NCBI GenBank assembly: GCA_028703175.1
Contig: JAQVNJ010000014.1
Location: 6,982-70,981, forward strand
Reading direction: 5' to 3'
Source: JAAYCB01 sp012744395
GTDB taxonomy: Bacteria; Planctomycetota; Planctomycetia; Pirellulales; Thermoguttaceae
Length of the DNA: 64,000 nucleotides
The stretch's first letter is position 1, and each line of letters starts with the position of its first letter. Under the pieces are notes generated by a model. The model saw only the letters and a program-made list of their open reading frames with translations. It was not told the DNA's origin and did not search any database. The translations under genes were made by a program, and so were the position numbers. Shown one piece after another: positions 34,557 to 43,064 of this stretch.

Positions 34557-35360
34557 ATGTATGCGTCACATTGGGGTCTAATCCAATCGCCGTTCGGGCC
34601 GGGACTCGATCCCCGCGATTTCTTCGAAAGCGCCGGCCACGAGGAAGCCTTGGCGAGAATGCATTTCCTGGTGGACGAGGGGCGCCGCTGCGGCCTCTTG
34701 CTGGGGCCGAGCGGCTGCGGAAAATCGCTCCTGTTCGAGGTCTTCGCCGAGCGGATTCGCCGTTGCGGCCGGCCGCTGGCCAAGCTCAGCCTGATCGGCC
34801 TGGATCCAATCGGCCTGGTGGCGGCGATTGCCGATCAGTTGCGGATCCGCGTGGCCCCCGGTCTGCCCCCGTGGCGGATCTGGCAATCCCTGGAACGGCG
34901 TCTCCGCGAATACCGCTACCAGAAGCTGGAGACGGTGTTGCTCCTGGACGATGCCGACCTGGCGGCGGCGGAGGTTCTCACCCAGGTCGCTCGACTGGCC
35001 AGACACGACCTGTCGGCCGATTCGCGGCTGACCTTGATTCTTGCCGGGCAGACCGAGCGGATCGGCCGCATCGGCCGCGCGGTGCTCGACCTGGCGGAAC
35101 TGCGGATCGACATCCCGGCCTGGGGCCCCCGCGACACGGAGGCCTTCTTGAGCGGCTCGCTGGAGCGGGCCGGCGGTGGCGGATGGGTCTTCGCCGCAGA
35201 GGCGATCCATAAGGTGCACGAGCTCAGTGGCGGCTCGCCGCGGAAAATTCGCCAGTTGGCCGATCTCGCCTTGCTCGCCGGCGCTGGCGGAAACCTCGAA
35301 CAGGTTGACGCGGAGACGGTCGAGGCAGCCGGCGGGCAACTCGCCGCGATCATGGTGTGA
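34557..35360 (+). CDS. ExeA/GspA-like AAA ATPase
   Basis: The product is 267 residues. It starts MYASHWGLIQSPFGPG, typical of ExeA/GspA and related general secretion or transposition ATPases. Walker A is LLGPSGCGKS (about residues 48-57), Walker B VLLLDDADLA, and a C-terminal region with HELSGGSPRKIRQLADLAL completes the AAA lid. Classical ExeA proteins also have a peptidoglycan-binding domain; it is absent here. No secretion genes are adjacent. A role in DNA or membrane ATPase work is therefore open. Confidence 0.85.
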   Translation: MYASHWGLIQSPFGPGLDPRDFFESAGHEEALARMHFLVDEGRRCGLLLGPSGCGKSLLFEVFAERIRRCGRPLAKLSLIGLDPIGLVAAIADQLRIRVAPGLPPWRIWQSLERRLREYRYQKLETVLLLDDADLAAAEVLTQVARLARHDLSADSRLTLILAGQTERIGRIGRAVLDLAELRIDIPAWGPRDTEAFLSGSLERAGGGGWVFAAEAIHKVHELSGGSPRKIRQLADLALLAGAGGNLEQVDAETVEAAGGQLAAIMV

Positions 35361-35523
35361 GGGACGGCGGATCGGCCGGTCGCTCTGCTGGCCGGCGCCG
35401 GGCTGGTCGGCATGGAGCCGCCAGCTTTTCAACGCGCCGCCCAACCGCTATGATGCTTCATCGTTCCCCACCCCGGGCAAAACGCCCGCTCTTCACCCCG
35501 TCGCCACGGATACGCCACCGCAG

Positions 35524-36582
35524 ATGACAGACGCACCGCGCAAGATGGTCATTTTGACCGATGGACACACGAACCCCCACACGGCCAAGACAGCAATCAA
35601 CCTGATCCGTTACCGCCCCGCCGAGGTGGCGGCGGTCCTCGATCGCCAGGCGACGGCCAAGACCTGCCAAGAGCTTGTCGGCGTGGGGGGCGCCATCCCG
35701 GTAATCGCCGCGCTTGCCGAGGCGCCCGCGGCCAACACGCTGCTGATCGGCATCGCGCCTGCCGGGGGCAAGATTCCGAAGGCCTGGCGGGGGATCGTGC
35801 TCGAAGCGATCGGCCGGGGGATGAACGTCGTCTCCGGCCTGCACGATCTGCTCAAAGACGACGCCGAGTTTGCCGAGGCGGCCCGCCGCGCCGGCGTCCG
35901 CCTGATCGATGTCCGCGACAACCACGAGACCGACGTTGCCCGGGGCGAGGGGTTCCGCCAGGAATGCCTGCGAATCCAGACGGTGGCCAACGACTGTAGT
36001 TGCGGCAAGATGGTCGCGGCGATCGAAGTCGTCGAAGCCCTGAAACGCCGAGGCGCCGACGCCAAGTTTGTCGCCACGGGCCAGACCGGAATCCTGATCG
36101 AAGGCGACGGTTGCCCGGTCGACCGCGTGATCTGCGATTTTCTCAACGGCGCGGCGGAGAAGCTGGTTCTTAACAACCAGCACCACGACGTGATCGTGGT
36201 CGAGGGCCAGGGGAGCCTGTTTCACCCGTCTTACTCCTGCGTGACGCTCGGGCTGCTCCACGGGTGCAGGCCCCACGGCCTGATCGCCTGCTACGAGATC
36301 GGCCGGAAGTGCATCGATGGCATGCCGCAGGTCGCCCTCCCGCCGCTCGAGAGACTCATCGAGTGCTACGAGTCGTCCGCTTCGATCATGCACCCCTGCC
36401 GCGTGATCGGCGTGGCGGTCAACGGGCGCCCCTTCAGCCACGAACAGGTGACCGCCGCATGCGAGGAGGTCACCCGGCGGACCGGTTTGCCGGCCTGCGA
36501 CGTCTACCGCCATGGGGCGGACAAGCTCGCCGGCGCGGTGTTGCAGTTGAAACAGGAAATGGGGAAGATGCGGGGCGGGTGA
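35524..36582 (+). CDS. dgcN: DUF1611 family protein, DgcN-like (D-glutamate N-acetyltransferase)
   Basis: The product is 352 residues. DUF1611 is recognised from ILTDGHTNPHTAKTAINLIRY, LLIGIAPAGGKIPKAWR, GMNVVSGLHDLL, DCSCGKMVAAIEV with the downstream KFVATGQTGILIEGDG, and VVEGQGSLFHPSYS. A P-loop-like fold is expected. In marine proteobacteria the DUF1611 protein DgcN N-acetylates D-glutamate, and its partner DgcA, an enolase-superfamily racemase, makes N-acetyl-L-glutamate. The gene here is followed after 20 bp by exactly such a partner, which supports the assignment. Substrate identity is inferred from the pair. Start ATG at 35524; a second ATG at 35545 is possible. Confidence 0.75.
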   Translation: MTDAPRKMVILTDGHTNPHTAKTAINLIRYRPAEVAAVLDRQATAKTCQELVGVGGAIPVIAALAEAPAANTLLIGIAPAGGKIPKAWRGIVLEAIGRGMNVVSGLHDLLKDDAEFAEAARRAGVRLIDVRDNHETDVARGEGFRQECLRIQTVANDCSCGKMVAAIEVVEALKRRGADAKFVATGQTGILIEGDGCPVDRVICDFLNGAAEKLVLNNQHHDVIVVEGQGSLFHPSYSCVTLGLLHGCRPHGLIACYEIGRKCIDGMPQVALPPLERLIECYESSASIMHPCRVIGVAVNGRPFSHEQVTAACEEVTRRTGLPACDVYRHGADKLAGAVLQLKQEMGKMRGG

Positions 36583-36602
36583 CGGCGGTTGGAGGACGCT
36601 TG

Positions 36603-37619
36603 ATGCGATTGACCTTTCGAGAATTCGAGTTGCCGCTCCGCCACGTGTTCACGATTTCGCGGAGCTCAACCAGAACGATCCGGACGTTGATCGTCGAGTT
36701 GGAGCACGACGGTTTGCGCGGGTTCGGCGAAGCGGGCGAGGACGAGTTCTACGGCGCGTCGATCGCCAAGATGAAGGAATCGCTGGAGGCGGTTCGCCCG
36801 CTGATCGAGTCGCGTCCGCCGTGCGAGCCCGCCGAGTTATGGGCGGAGTTGGCCCCGAAGTTCGGCGGCAACACGTTCGCCCAGTGCGCCCTGGACCAGG
36901 CGGTTTGGGACCTCTGGGGCAAGGTCCAGGGCAGCCCGGTCTGGAGACTATGGGGCCTCGATGCCTCGCGTTTGCCGGTGACGGACTACACGATCGGCAT
37001 CGACCAGGTCGACGTGATGGTCGGCAAGATGGAGGAGTTTCCCGGCTGGCCGGTCTACAAGATCAAGCTTGGCACGCCGCAAGACCTGGAGATCGTCGGC
37101 CGCCTGCGGCACCACAGCGACGCCGTCTTCCGCGTCGATGCAAACTGCGCATGGACGGCCGACGAGGCGCTGCGCAACGCGCGGGCGTTGAAGCTTCTCG
37201 GGGTGGAATTCATCGAACAGCCGCTGCCGCGGGAGGATTGGGACGGCATGCGGCGACTGTTCCGCCAGTCGGCTCTGCCGATCATCGCCGACGAGAGCTG
37301 CCAGACCGAGCCGGACGTCGATCGCTGCGCGGAGTGTTTCCACGGGGTCAACGTCAAGCTCGTCAAGTGCGGCGGGCTGACTCCGGCCAAGCGGATGATC
37401 GACCACGCGCGATCCCTCGGCATGAAGACGATGGTCGGCTGCATGGTCGAGTCGACGGTGAGCATCTCGGCGAACGCCCAGCTCCTGCCGCTTCTGGACT
37501 ACGCCGATATCGACGGCGCCCTGCTCTTGGGTGAAGACATCGCCAGCGGCGTCCGCATCGACGCCGGCCGGGTCATCCTGCCGGAAGAAAACGGTTGCGG
37601 CGTCCGCCTGCTTCGGTAG
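36603..37619 (+). CDS. dgcA: Enolase-superfamily epimerase, DgcA-like (N-acetyl-D-glutamate racemase)
   Basis: The product is 338 residues. The capping domain (1-115) starts FREFELPLRHVFTISRSS, and the barrel carries all expected catalytic residues of the muconate-lactonising/dipeptide-epimerase group: K153 and K155 (YKIKLG), metal ligands D179, E205 and D230, and K255 in VKCGG. Such enzymes are often annotated as L-Ala-D/L-Glu epimerases. The tight link to the DUF1611 gene favours N-acetylglutamate racemisation as in DgcA. ATG at 36603 with GGAGG about 10 nt upstream. Confidence 0.85.
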   Translation: MRLTFREFELPLRHVFTISRSSTRTIRTLIVELEHDGLRGFGEAGEDEFYGASIAKMKESLEAVRPLIESRPPCEPAELWAELAPKFGGNTFAQCALDQAVWDLWGKVQGSPVWRLWGLDASRLPVTDYTIGIDQVDVMVGKMEEFPGWPVYKIKLGTPQDLEIVGRLRHHSDAVFRVDANCAWTADEALRNARALKLLGVEFIEQPLPREDWDGMRRLFRQSALPIIADESCQTEPDVDRCAECFHGVNVKLVKCGGLTPAKRMIDHARSLGMKTMVGCMVESTVSISANAQLLPLLDYADIDGALLLGEDIASGVRIDAGRVILPEENGCGVRLLR

Positions 37620-37727
37620 CCGCCGCGGAGCGCGACCCGGCTGAGGGTGAATTCCCCTTGCCGCGGTCGGCCCTCGTTTTGGCGGTTGCCTCGGCGGTTG
37701 TTGATTGGCGTTATCTGCGGGCGCTGT

Positions 37728-38798
37728 TTACGGCAGGCCCACTGCCTCGCCGCCAGCCATCGAGCCGAGCGCGCCCCAGACTCCGTAGGGGCTGCGGCCG
37801 CCCCTGTTGCCGGGCTGCGGCGCGGCCAGGTTGCCGGAATCGACGGTCTCGCTGATGAACTGGACGGACCCGTCCATCATCACGCAGTTCACGCCGCCGG
37901 GATGGTAGCTCGATGGCGAAAAGATGCCCCACTGCCAGCTGTCTCCGCCCGCCAGGCACGACGCAGAGTTCGGCGGCAGAACGGTCGTGATGCCGTTCCA
38001 GGCGGGCCGCCCATCGGCCCATCGCTTGCCTACGACCTTTTCCTGGTGCGTTTCAATGCCGCTTCGATAGCGGCCGTCCGACCCGGCCGTCGCGCGGCAG
38101 ACGGTCGGGTCGCTGGCGATCGTGGTGCCCACGTTCTTGGCGATGTCGCCGCGAATCGCGCCGGTTGTTGAGTAGATGCATCGCTCGGCCAGGCCGATCG
38201 TGTTGCTCGTGCCATCGCGAATCTCGGCGAAGCTGCCGTAGTGCTGGTGGGCAAAAGGCCCCCGAGTCGGCCTGTCGTACGCATTGTTGTTCATATGGTC
38301 GCCAACGCTGAACATGTAGTTGTTGTAGGCCTGGTCCGAGCTCGGGTTTCGCGTGCTGGAGCCGCTGTCGGACGGGCAGAGGAGAGCGGGCGTTTGCTCG
38401 CGAAACGGGGGAAAATCCGTTCGCCACGCCGCCGGGCCGAAGGGTGGGTACGTCATCGTTCCGTAGGTGCCGCCACTGCTGATCTGGTCCCACAAGGGCC
38501 CCTGTTCGAGATAGGGCAGCAGAGCGATCATTCCGCAGAGCTGACCGTTGTTGCCGTTGTCCCACGGGTCGGTTCCGATCGTGCCTCCGCTCAGCGTGGG
38601 AAACTTCCCTGTCGTGTCGTGGTAGTTGTGCAGCGCCAGCCCGATCTGCTTGAGGTTGTTGGTGCATTGGCTTCTGCGGGCCGCCTCCCGCGCGGCCTGG
38701 ACCGCCGGGAGCAGCAACGCGATCAAGATTCCAATGATCGCGATGACGACAAGCAATTCGACGAGTGTGAAGCCCGGTTTGCGATGTCTTCGCAGCAT
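37728..38798 (-). CDS. DUF1559 prepilin-like protein
   Basis: The product is 356 residues. The N-terminus is a type IV prepilin: KPG then FTLVELLVVIAIIGILIALL, with cleavage after G9 and Glu at position +5 of the mature form. The DUF1559 domain follows (NLKQIGLALHNYHDTTGKFP, MIALLPYLEQGPLWDQI, DGTSNTIGLAERCIY) and ends with the H-x9-DG motif in YHPGGVNCVMMDGSVQFI. These proteins are hugely expanded in planctomycetes, where they are thought to form pseudopilin-like surface structures; the role is unproven. The lipoprotein gene lies 38 bp upstream on the same strand. Confidence 0.93.
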   Translation of the reverse strand: MLRRHRKPGFTLVELLVVIAIIGILIALLLPAVQAAREAARRSQCTNNLKQIGLALHNYHDTTGKFPTLSGGTIGTDPWDNGNNGQLCGMIALLPYLEQGPLWDQISSGGTYGTMTYPPFGPAAWRTDFPPFREQTPALLCPSDSGSSTRNPSSDQAYNNYMFSVGDHMNNNAYDRPTRGPFAHQHYGSFAEIRDGTSNTIGLAERCIYSTTGAIRGDIAKNVGTTIASDPTVCRATAGSDGRYRSGIETHQEKVVGKRWADGRPAWNGITTVLPPNSASCLAGGDSWQWGIFSPSSYHPGGVNCVMMDGSVQFISETVDSGNLAAPQPGNRGGRSPYGVWGALGSMAGGEAVGLP

Positions 38799-38836
38799 GG
38801 CGGTACTCCTAAAGAAGTAGGAATGGAAACAAGGCT

Positions 38837-39307
38837 CTAGTCCGTCAGGTCGAAACTGAATTCGTTCTTGCCGTCGGCAGCCACCGTGGCTTGCAGGTCG
38901 GTTGTGCCGATGGCGGAGTACTTTGCGGGCAGGAGATTGCGTGTCTGCGCGGATTTCATCGCTTCCGCGCCAGCAGGCATTGCGCCCGTCTCTGTGGAAT
39001 TGAATTGCCTCTCCGGTCCCTCGGTCTCTGTTTTGCGGACCATCACCTGGTAATCGCCCGGCATTGCGCCGTCATTTTCACCCAGCGTGCTCAATTCGGT
39101 CTTGCCGTCTGCGCCGGTGACGCCGTAAGCCGCCTGGCCATCTCCCTTGGGAACGAAGGTGATGTGGGCCTCTTGGACAGGCGAGCCGTTGTGAGTTACC
39201 GTCACGATCACCGGCACCCGCGGCGGACCACCGTCTTCTCGCGAGCAGCCGAACATGGCCGCCATCACGGAAGCGGCACAACCTAGCACGAGGGCAACGC
39301 TTTTCAT
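38837..39307 (-). CDS. Secreted lipoprotein of the planctomycete small-protein family
   Basis: The product is 156 residues. A lipoprotein signal peptide ends in SVMAAMFGC (lipobox Cys about 21). One carboxypeptidase-regulatory-like domain follows (VIVTVTHNGSPVQEAHITFV, GVTGADGKTELSTL, GAMPGDYQVMVRK). The C-terminus LLPAKYSAIGTTDLQATV ... NEFSFDL is the family ending. ATG at 39307 has GGAGAGG upstream. It stands immediately upstream of the DUF1559 gene, as is common in planctomycetes, and the two are likely one transcript. Confidence 0.85.
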   Translation of the reverse strand: MKSVALVLGCAASVMAAMFGCSREDGGPPRVPVIVTVTHNGSPVQEAHITFVPKGDGQAAYGVTGADGKTELSTLGENDGAMPGDYQVMVRKTETEGPERQFNSTETGAMPAGAEAMKSAQTRNLLPAKYSAIGTTDLQATVAADGKNEFSFDLTD

Positions 39308-40039
39308 AAGATCCAGCCTCTCCAAGAATAGAGCCGGCAACTGGCACACAGCCTCGCCAGCAAGCTGCGCAAAAAAACGCTCATGCTGATCGCCAACTGA
39401 CGGCAGTCTGTCAATCGATTCATCAACCCGGGGGAAGCCCAACACCGACCGCGACCGCGCAAGAAACACCAGTCGCAGTTGCCTTAGTATATGGGCAGCC
39501 ATACTATCTGCACAAGCACAGTGAATAACAAGCCGGCCATACCATCTATTATCATAGCAGTACGTACTGTCCGAGGCGACTGGCCCTTTGCAGGGACGTC
39601 ACACCACCCAGAAGGCCACCCTGAGGCGGGTGGAAGAATCGCAGACACGGATGCGGAACCGTCGAAGGGCCAAGAACCCTGCTCGCGGGCCATTATCAGA
39701 CCAACCCAGAGAAGGACATGCGAGCAGTTGGCGGTCATCGGAGCGTGAACGGGCGAATCTCAGGCAGACCCGGCACGCCTGAGAGCCGCGTTGGCTCGTT
39801 CCGCGTTTGACGCCGCCACCGCCTTGGGCACCACGATCCGAGGCGAAGTCCGCCGACGATCCGCAGATATCGATCGGCTCCTCTCCCCAAGACCGCCCTG
39901 GACAGCCATGGAGCGATGGGCCACACTATCAGGGGGGCCAGTCCTGCCGTGCTGAAACGGCCCCCGGCCAGCGATCGTATGGGGATCGGGCTGGGCCGAA
40001 GTGGAACGGGAAATCAACAACGTCGCAATGGGAGCCGCA
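39308..40039. other. Intergenic region of about 730 bp between divergent genes
   Basis: No convincing gene. It holds a minus-strand promoter candidate (39486-39515) and a perfect 12-bp palindrome CAGTACGTACTG at 39558-39569, about 43 bp upstream of that promoter's -35. The right half, upstream of the response regulator, shows no clear hexamer pair. Confidence 0.6.
39486..39515 (-). promoter_or_regulatory. Candidate promoter of the lipoprotein-DUF1559 transcript
   Basis: On the minus strand TTGTGC (39515-39510) and TATACT (39491-39486) are separated by 18 bp. It would leave a leader of about 170 nt before the lipoprotein start. Confidence 0.4.
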
Positions 40040-40684
40040 ATGCGTGTTTTGATTGTCGATGATCACCCGATCTTCCGCCGGGGGATCGCCGAGTTGATCA
40101 ACGAAGAGGGCGACATGGAGGTTGCCGGCGAGGCGTCGAACACGATCGAGGCGATTCGCATGGTCGCCGAGCTGCGGCCCGACGTGGTCGTCGTCGACCT
40201 TTCGCTTCAGGACGGCCACGGGATCGAATTGATCGAGCAGATCGGCCAGCGCGCCGACGGGCCGCAGATGGTCGTCTGTTCGATGCACGACGAATCGCTG
40301 TTCGCCGAACGGACGCTGCGCGCCGGGGCGATGGGCTACGTGAACAAGCAGGAGACGAGCGAGCGGCTGGTCGATGCGATTCGCCGGGTCCAGAAGGGCG
40401 AGGTGGTGCTGAGTCCGAAGATGACGCGCAAGCTGCTGCATAGCGCGGTCGGCGGCAAGACCGGCGAGCCAAGCCCGATGGAGTCTCTCAGCAATCGCGA
40501 ATTCGAAGTCTTCGAGATGATCGGCGAGGGCCTGACGACGAAACAGATTGCTGCCCGGCTGGATTTGAGCCCGAAGACCGTCGAAGCGCACCGCGAGAAG
40601 ATCAAAACGAAACTCGGCCTGACCAACAGCGCCCAGCTCAGCCGCCAGGCGTTTCTTTGGGTCTATGAGAATCGCTCTGCGTAA
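40040..40684 (+). CDS. NarL/FixJ-type response regulator (REC + LuxR HTH)
   Basis: The product is 214 residues. The receiver domain (1-120) has the acidic pocket VLIVDDHPIFRRG, the phospho-acceptor Asp in VVVVDLSLQDG and the lysine near GYVNKQE. The LuxR-type helix-turn-helix spans about 145-205 (LSNREFEVFEMIGEGLTTKQIA, LSPKTVEAHREKIKTKLGL). No histidine kinase is adjacent. ATG at 40040 has GGGAG 5 nt upstream; a GTG at 40001 and an ATG at 40028 are in frame. It sits 56 bp upstream of the glycosidase gene and may be co-transcribed with or regulate it. Confidence 0.93.
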   Translation: MRVLIVDDHPIFRRGIAELINEEGDMEVAGEASNTIEAIRMVAELRPDVVVVDLSLQDGHGIELIEQIGQRADGPQMVVCSMHDESLFAERTLRAGAMGYVNKQETSERLVDAIRRVQKGEVVLSPKMTRKLLHSAVGGKTGEPSPMESLSNREFEVFEMIGEGLTTKQIAARLDLSPKTVEAHREKIKTKLGLTNSAQLSRQAFLWVYENRSA

Positions 40685-40740
40685 TGGTCGCGAGCGATTC
40701 CGCCCAGGCTGGCCGCCAACACCTGATGGAGAGCAGAGCA

Positions 40741-43059
40741 ATGCAGACAGCAATCGCCAGACTGCTGTTCGTGACGGCGTTCCCCGCACTGCTGGCAGCG
40801 GGAATCTCGGAGCGAACCGGCCAGGGATTCCGCCTCGCTCAGGCCCAAGAGGCGGAATACACCGTTTCGTTTGCCGGCATGCCCGAACCGTTGCCGGGCG
40901 AGGTTGCCCCCTCGCGCCAAGCTCTGGCGATTGGCCGCGTTGAGCCGAGCGCCCGGCAGGTCGCCCAGTACGGGCGGCTCGAGCTGGCCGTGGACCTCCG
41001 CGCCACCTACGACAACCCGTACGATCCGGACGATGTCCGGCTCGACGCGGTGTTCACCGCTCCCTCGGGAAAGCAACTGGCCGTGCCCGGCTTCTTTCTG
41101 GTCAAGCACCGGCGCGAAGTCCGCGATGGAAACGAGATCATGACCGCGGAGGACAACGGCACGTGGAAGGTCCGCTTTGCTCCCCGGGAGACGGGCCCGC
41201 ACCGCTGGAAATTGAAGCTGAAGGATCGCACGGGCGAGGTCGAGGGGGGAGTGGGACGGTTCCAGGCGGTCGCCGGCGCGAGCCCCGGTTTCATTGGCAA
41301 GAGCGCTGCCGATCCGCACTACTTGGCGTTTGACAATGGCCAAGGCTATTTCGCCATCGGGCACAACTTGCCGATTTACCACACCACGGGCCAACTGGGC
41401 GTGGAGGCGATGAGGAAGTTCGCGGCGGCCGGCGAGAACTTCAACCGCTGGTGGATGTCTTCCCGGGGCCTCGGCATCGAGTGGATGGACAAGCTCGGCT
41501 GGTATCGCCAGGACGTGGCCGCGCGGATCGACACGGTGCTGGACCTTGCCGAAGAGCTGGGCCTCTACTACATGATGTGCATGGACACGCATCAGGACTT
41601 CCGCGAAGGCGGCTGGCAGAAGAACCCCTTCAATGCGGCAAACGGCGGCCCGTGCGCCTCGCCGGCGGACTGGTTCACCAACCAGGAAGCGCGGAGGCTC
41701 TACCGAAACCGCTTGCGCTACACGGTCGCACGCTGGGGATACAGCCCGCACGTCCTCTGCTGGGAGTTCGGCAACGAGTTCGAGGGCTGGGCCGACTCTC
41801 CCAACGAGATCAAGCTCCCCTGGCACAAGGAGATGGCCGACTGCCTCCGCCGGATCGATCCCTTCGGGCACTTGATCACCACCAGCTTCTGGGGGCACAC
41901 CGGGCCGGAAGAGTTCTGGAGCCTGGAGAATATCGACATCGTCCAGACGCACTGTTACACCAACAACGATGGGAACGTGGCCGAACCGGTGCGGCGGTTC
42001 TGCCTCCACCAGTGGGAGCGATTCCAGAAGCCCCACATCTTCGGCGAGTTCGGCATCCGCAGCCACACGACGACGGCCGACAAGGACCCGCAAGGCTGGG
42101 CGATCCACAATTCGCTCTGGGCCGGGCTGTTCAGCTTCTCCGCCGGCGGGCCGATGCCCTGGTGGCACGAGCAGTATATCGACAAGCTGGACCTGTACTT
42201 CCATTTCACCGCCCTGGCCAACTTCACCCGCGAGCTGCCGCTGGGCACGGCGCGCTGGCAGCCGCTCGCCACCGCAGCACCGGAGTTCGTCGACAAGGAC
42301 CGTACGCCCGAGATCCGCGACGCGGTCGTTGTTCCCATCAATCGCTGGGGAAAACCCGAACAGGACGAGTTCACGATTCTGCCGGACGGGACGGTCGCCG
42401 ATGGCCGGGCACCGCAGCGGTTGCTCCACGGAGCAGGCCATAGGGACTTGAAGAATCCATCCACGTTTGTCGTGAACTACCCCCGGCAGGGCCGGTTCGT
42501 GGTCCACGTGGACAAGGTTTCCCACTCGGGTCTGCTGCGCATCTGGATCGACGGCGATCTGGCTCTCCAGCGCGAGCTGCCTTGTGCGGAGGGTCTCGGC
42601 AAGGCGAGTGTCTGGCGGGCGCAATGGAGGCTTTGGGAGACGACGTACGACGAAGACATCGCCATCGGCGTCCCGGCCGGCGAACATCGCATCCGCATCG
42701 AGAACTCCGGCAAGGATTGGGTGGCCGTGAACAAGTACACGTTCACCGGCTGCCGGATCGTCGACAGGCCGGATGTGTTGGTCTGCGGCATGAAGACCGG
42801 CGAGCTGGCCATGTTATGGCTGCAAAACAGGAGCAGCTCGTGGTACAACCATGCGGGCGGCGGACCGGTGGGCCGCCTCGACCCGTTCGAACTTACCGCC
42901 AAGGGACTCGGCGACGGCAAACACCGCCTCGAGTGGTGGGAGACCTGGAAGGGCCGGCTCGAGCGGGCCGAAGAGATCGAAGTCCGCCAGGGACAATGCA
43001 CACTTGTCGTACCCGGTCTGGCCACGGACGTGGCCCTGAAAATCAAGCCCATCCGGTGA
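40741..43059 (+). CDS. Exported DUF5060 / clan GH-A glycoside hydrolase
   Basis: The product is 772 residues. A signal peptide (ARLLFVTAFPALLAAG) is followed by a DUF5060 beta-sandwich (about 50-170; TYDNPYDPDDVRLDAVFTAP, APRETGPHRWKLKL). A TIM barrel (about 190-510) carries the clan GH-A acid/base E346 in WEFGNEFEGW and the nucleophile E436 in HIFGEFGIRS. The C-terminal 250 residues are beta-rich. Clan GH-A enzymes are retaining glycosidases; the polysaccharide is not readable but the neighbour suggests pectin-type glycans. ATG at 40741 with GGAGAG upstream; an ATG at 40726 is in frame. Confidence 0.85.
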   Translation: MQTAIARLLFVTAFPALLAAGISERTGQGFRLAQAQEAEYTVSFAGMPEPLPGEVAPSRQALAIGRVEPSARQVAQYGRLELAVDLRATYDNPYDPDDVRLDAVFTAPSGKQLAVPGFFLVKHRREVRDGNEIMTAEDNGTWKVRFAPRETGPHRWKLKLKDRTGEVEGGVGRFQAVAGASPGFIGKSAADPHYLAFDNGQGYFAIGHNLPIYHTTGQLGVEAMRKFAAAGENFNRWWMSSRGLGIEWMDKLGWYRQDVAARIDTVLDLAEELGLYYMMCMDTHQDFREGGWQKNPFNAANGGPCASPADWFTNQEARRLYRNRLRYTVARWGYSPHVLCWEFGNEFEGWADSPNEIKLPWHKEMADCLRRIDPFGHLITTSFWGHTGPEEFWSLENIDIVQTHCYTNNDGNVAEPVRRFCLHQWERFQKPHIFGEFGIRSHTTTADKDPQGWAIHNSLWAGLFSFSAGGPMPWWHEQYIDKLDLYFHFTALANFTRELPLGTARWQPLATAAPEFVDKDRTPEIRDAVVVPINRWGKPEQDEFTILPDGTVADGRAPQRLLHGAGHRDLKNPSTFVVNYPRQGRFVVHVDKVSHSGLLRIWIDGDLALQRELPCAEGLGKASVWRAQWRLWETTYDEDIAIGVPAGEHRIRIENSGKDWVAVNKYTFTGCRIVDRPDVLVCGMKTGELAMLWLQNRSSSWYNHAGGGPVGRLDPFELTAKGLGDGKHRLEWWETWKGRLERAEEIEVRQGQCTLVVPGLATDVALKIKPIR

Positions 43060-43064
43060 TAACC

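Noticed and set aside
39484..39748. Small genes on both strands in the gap upstream of the lipoprotein gene
   Set aside because: Both frames are short and mutually overlapping, and they lack ribosome-binding sites and recognisable motifs.
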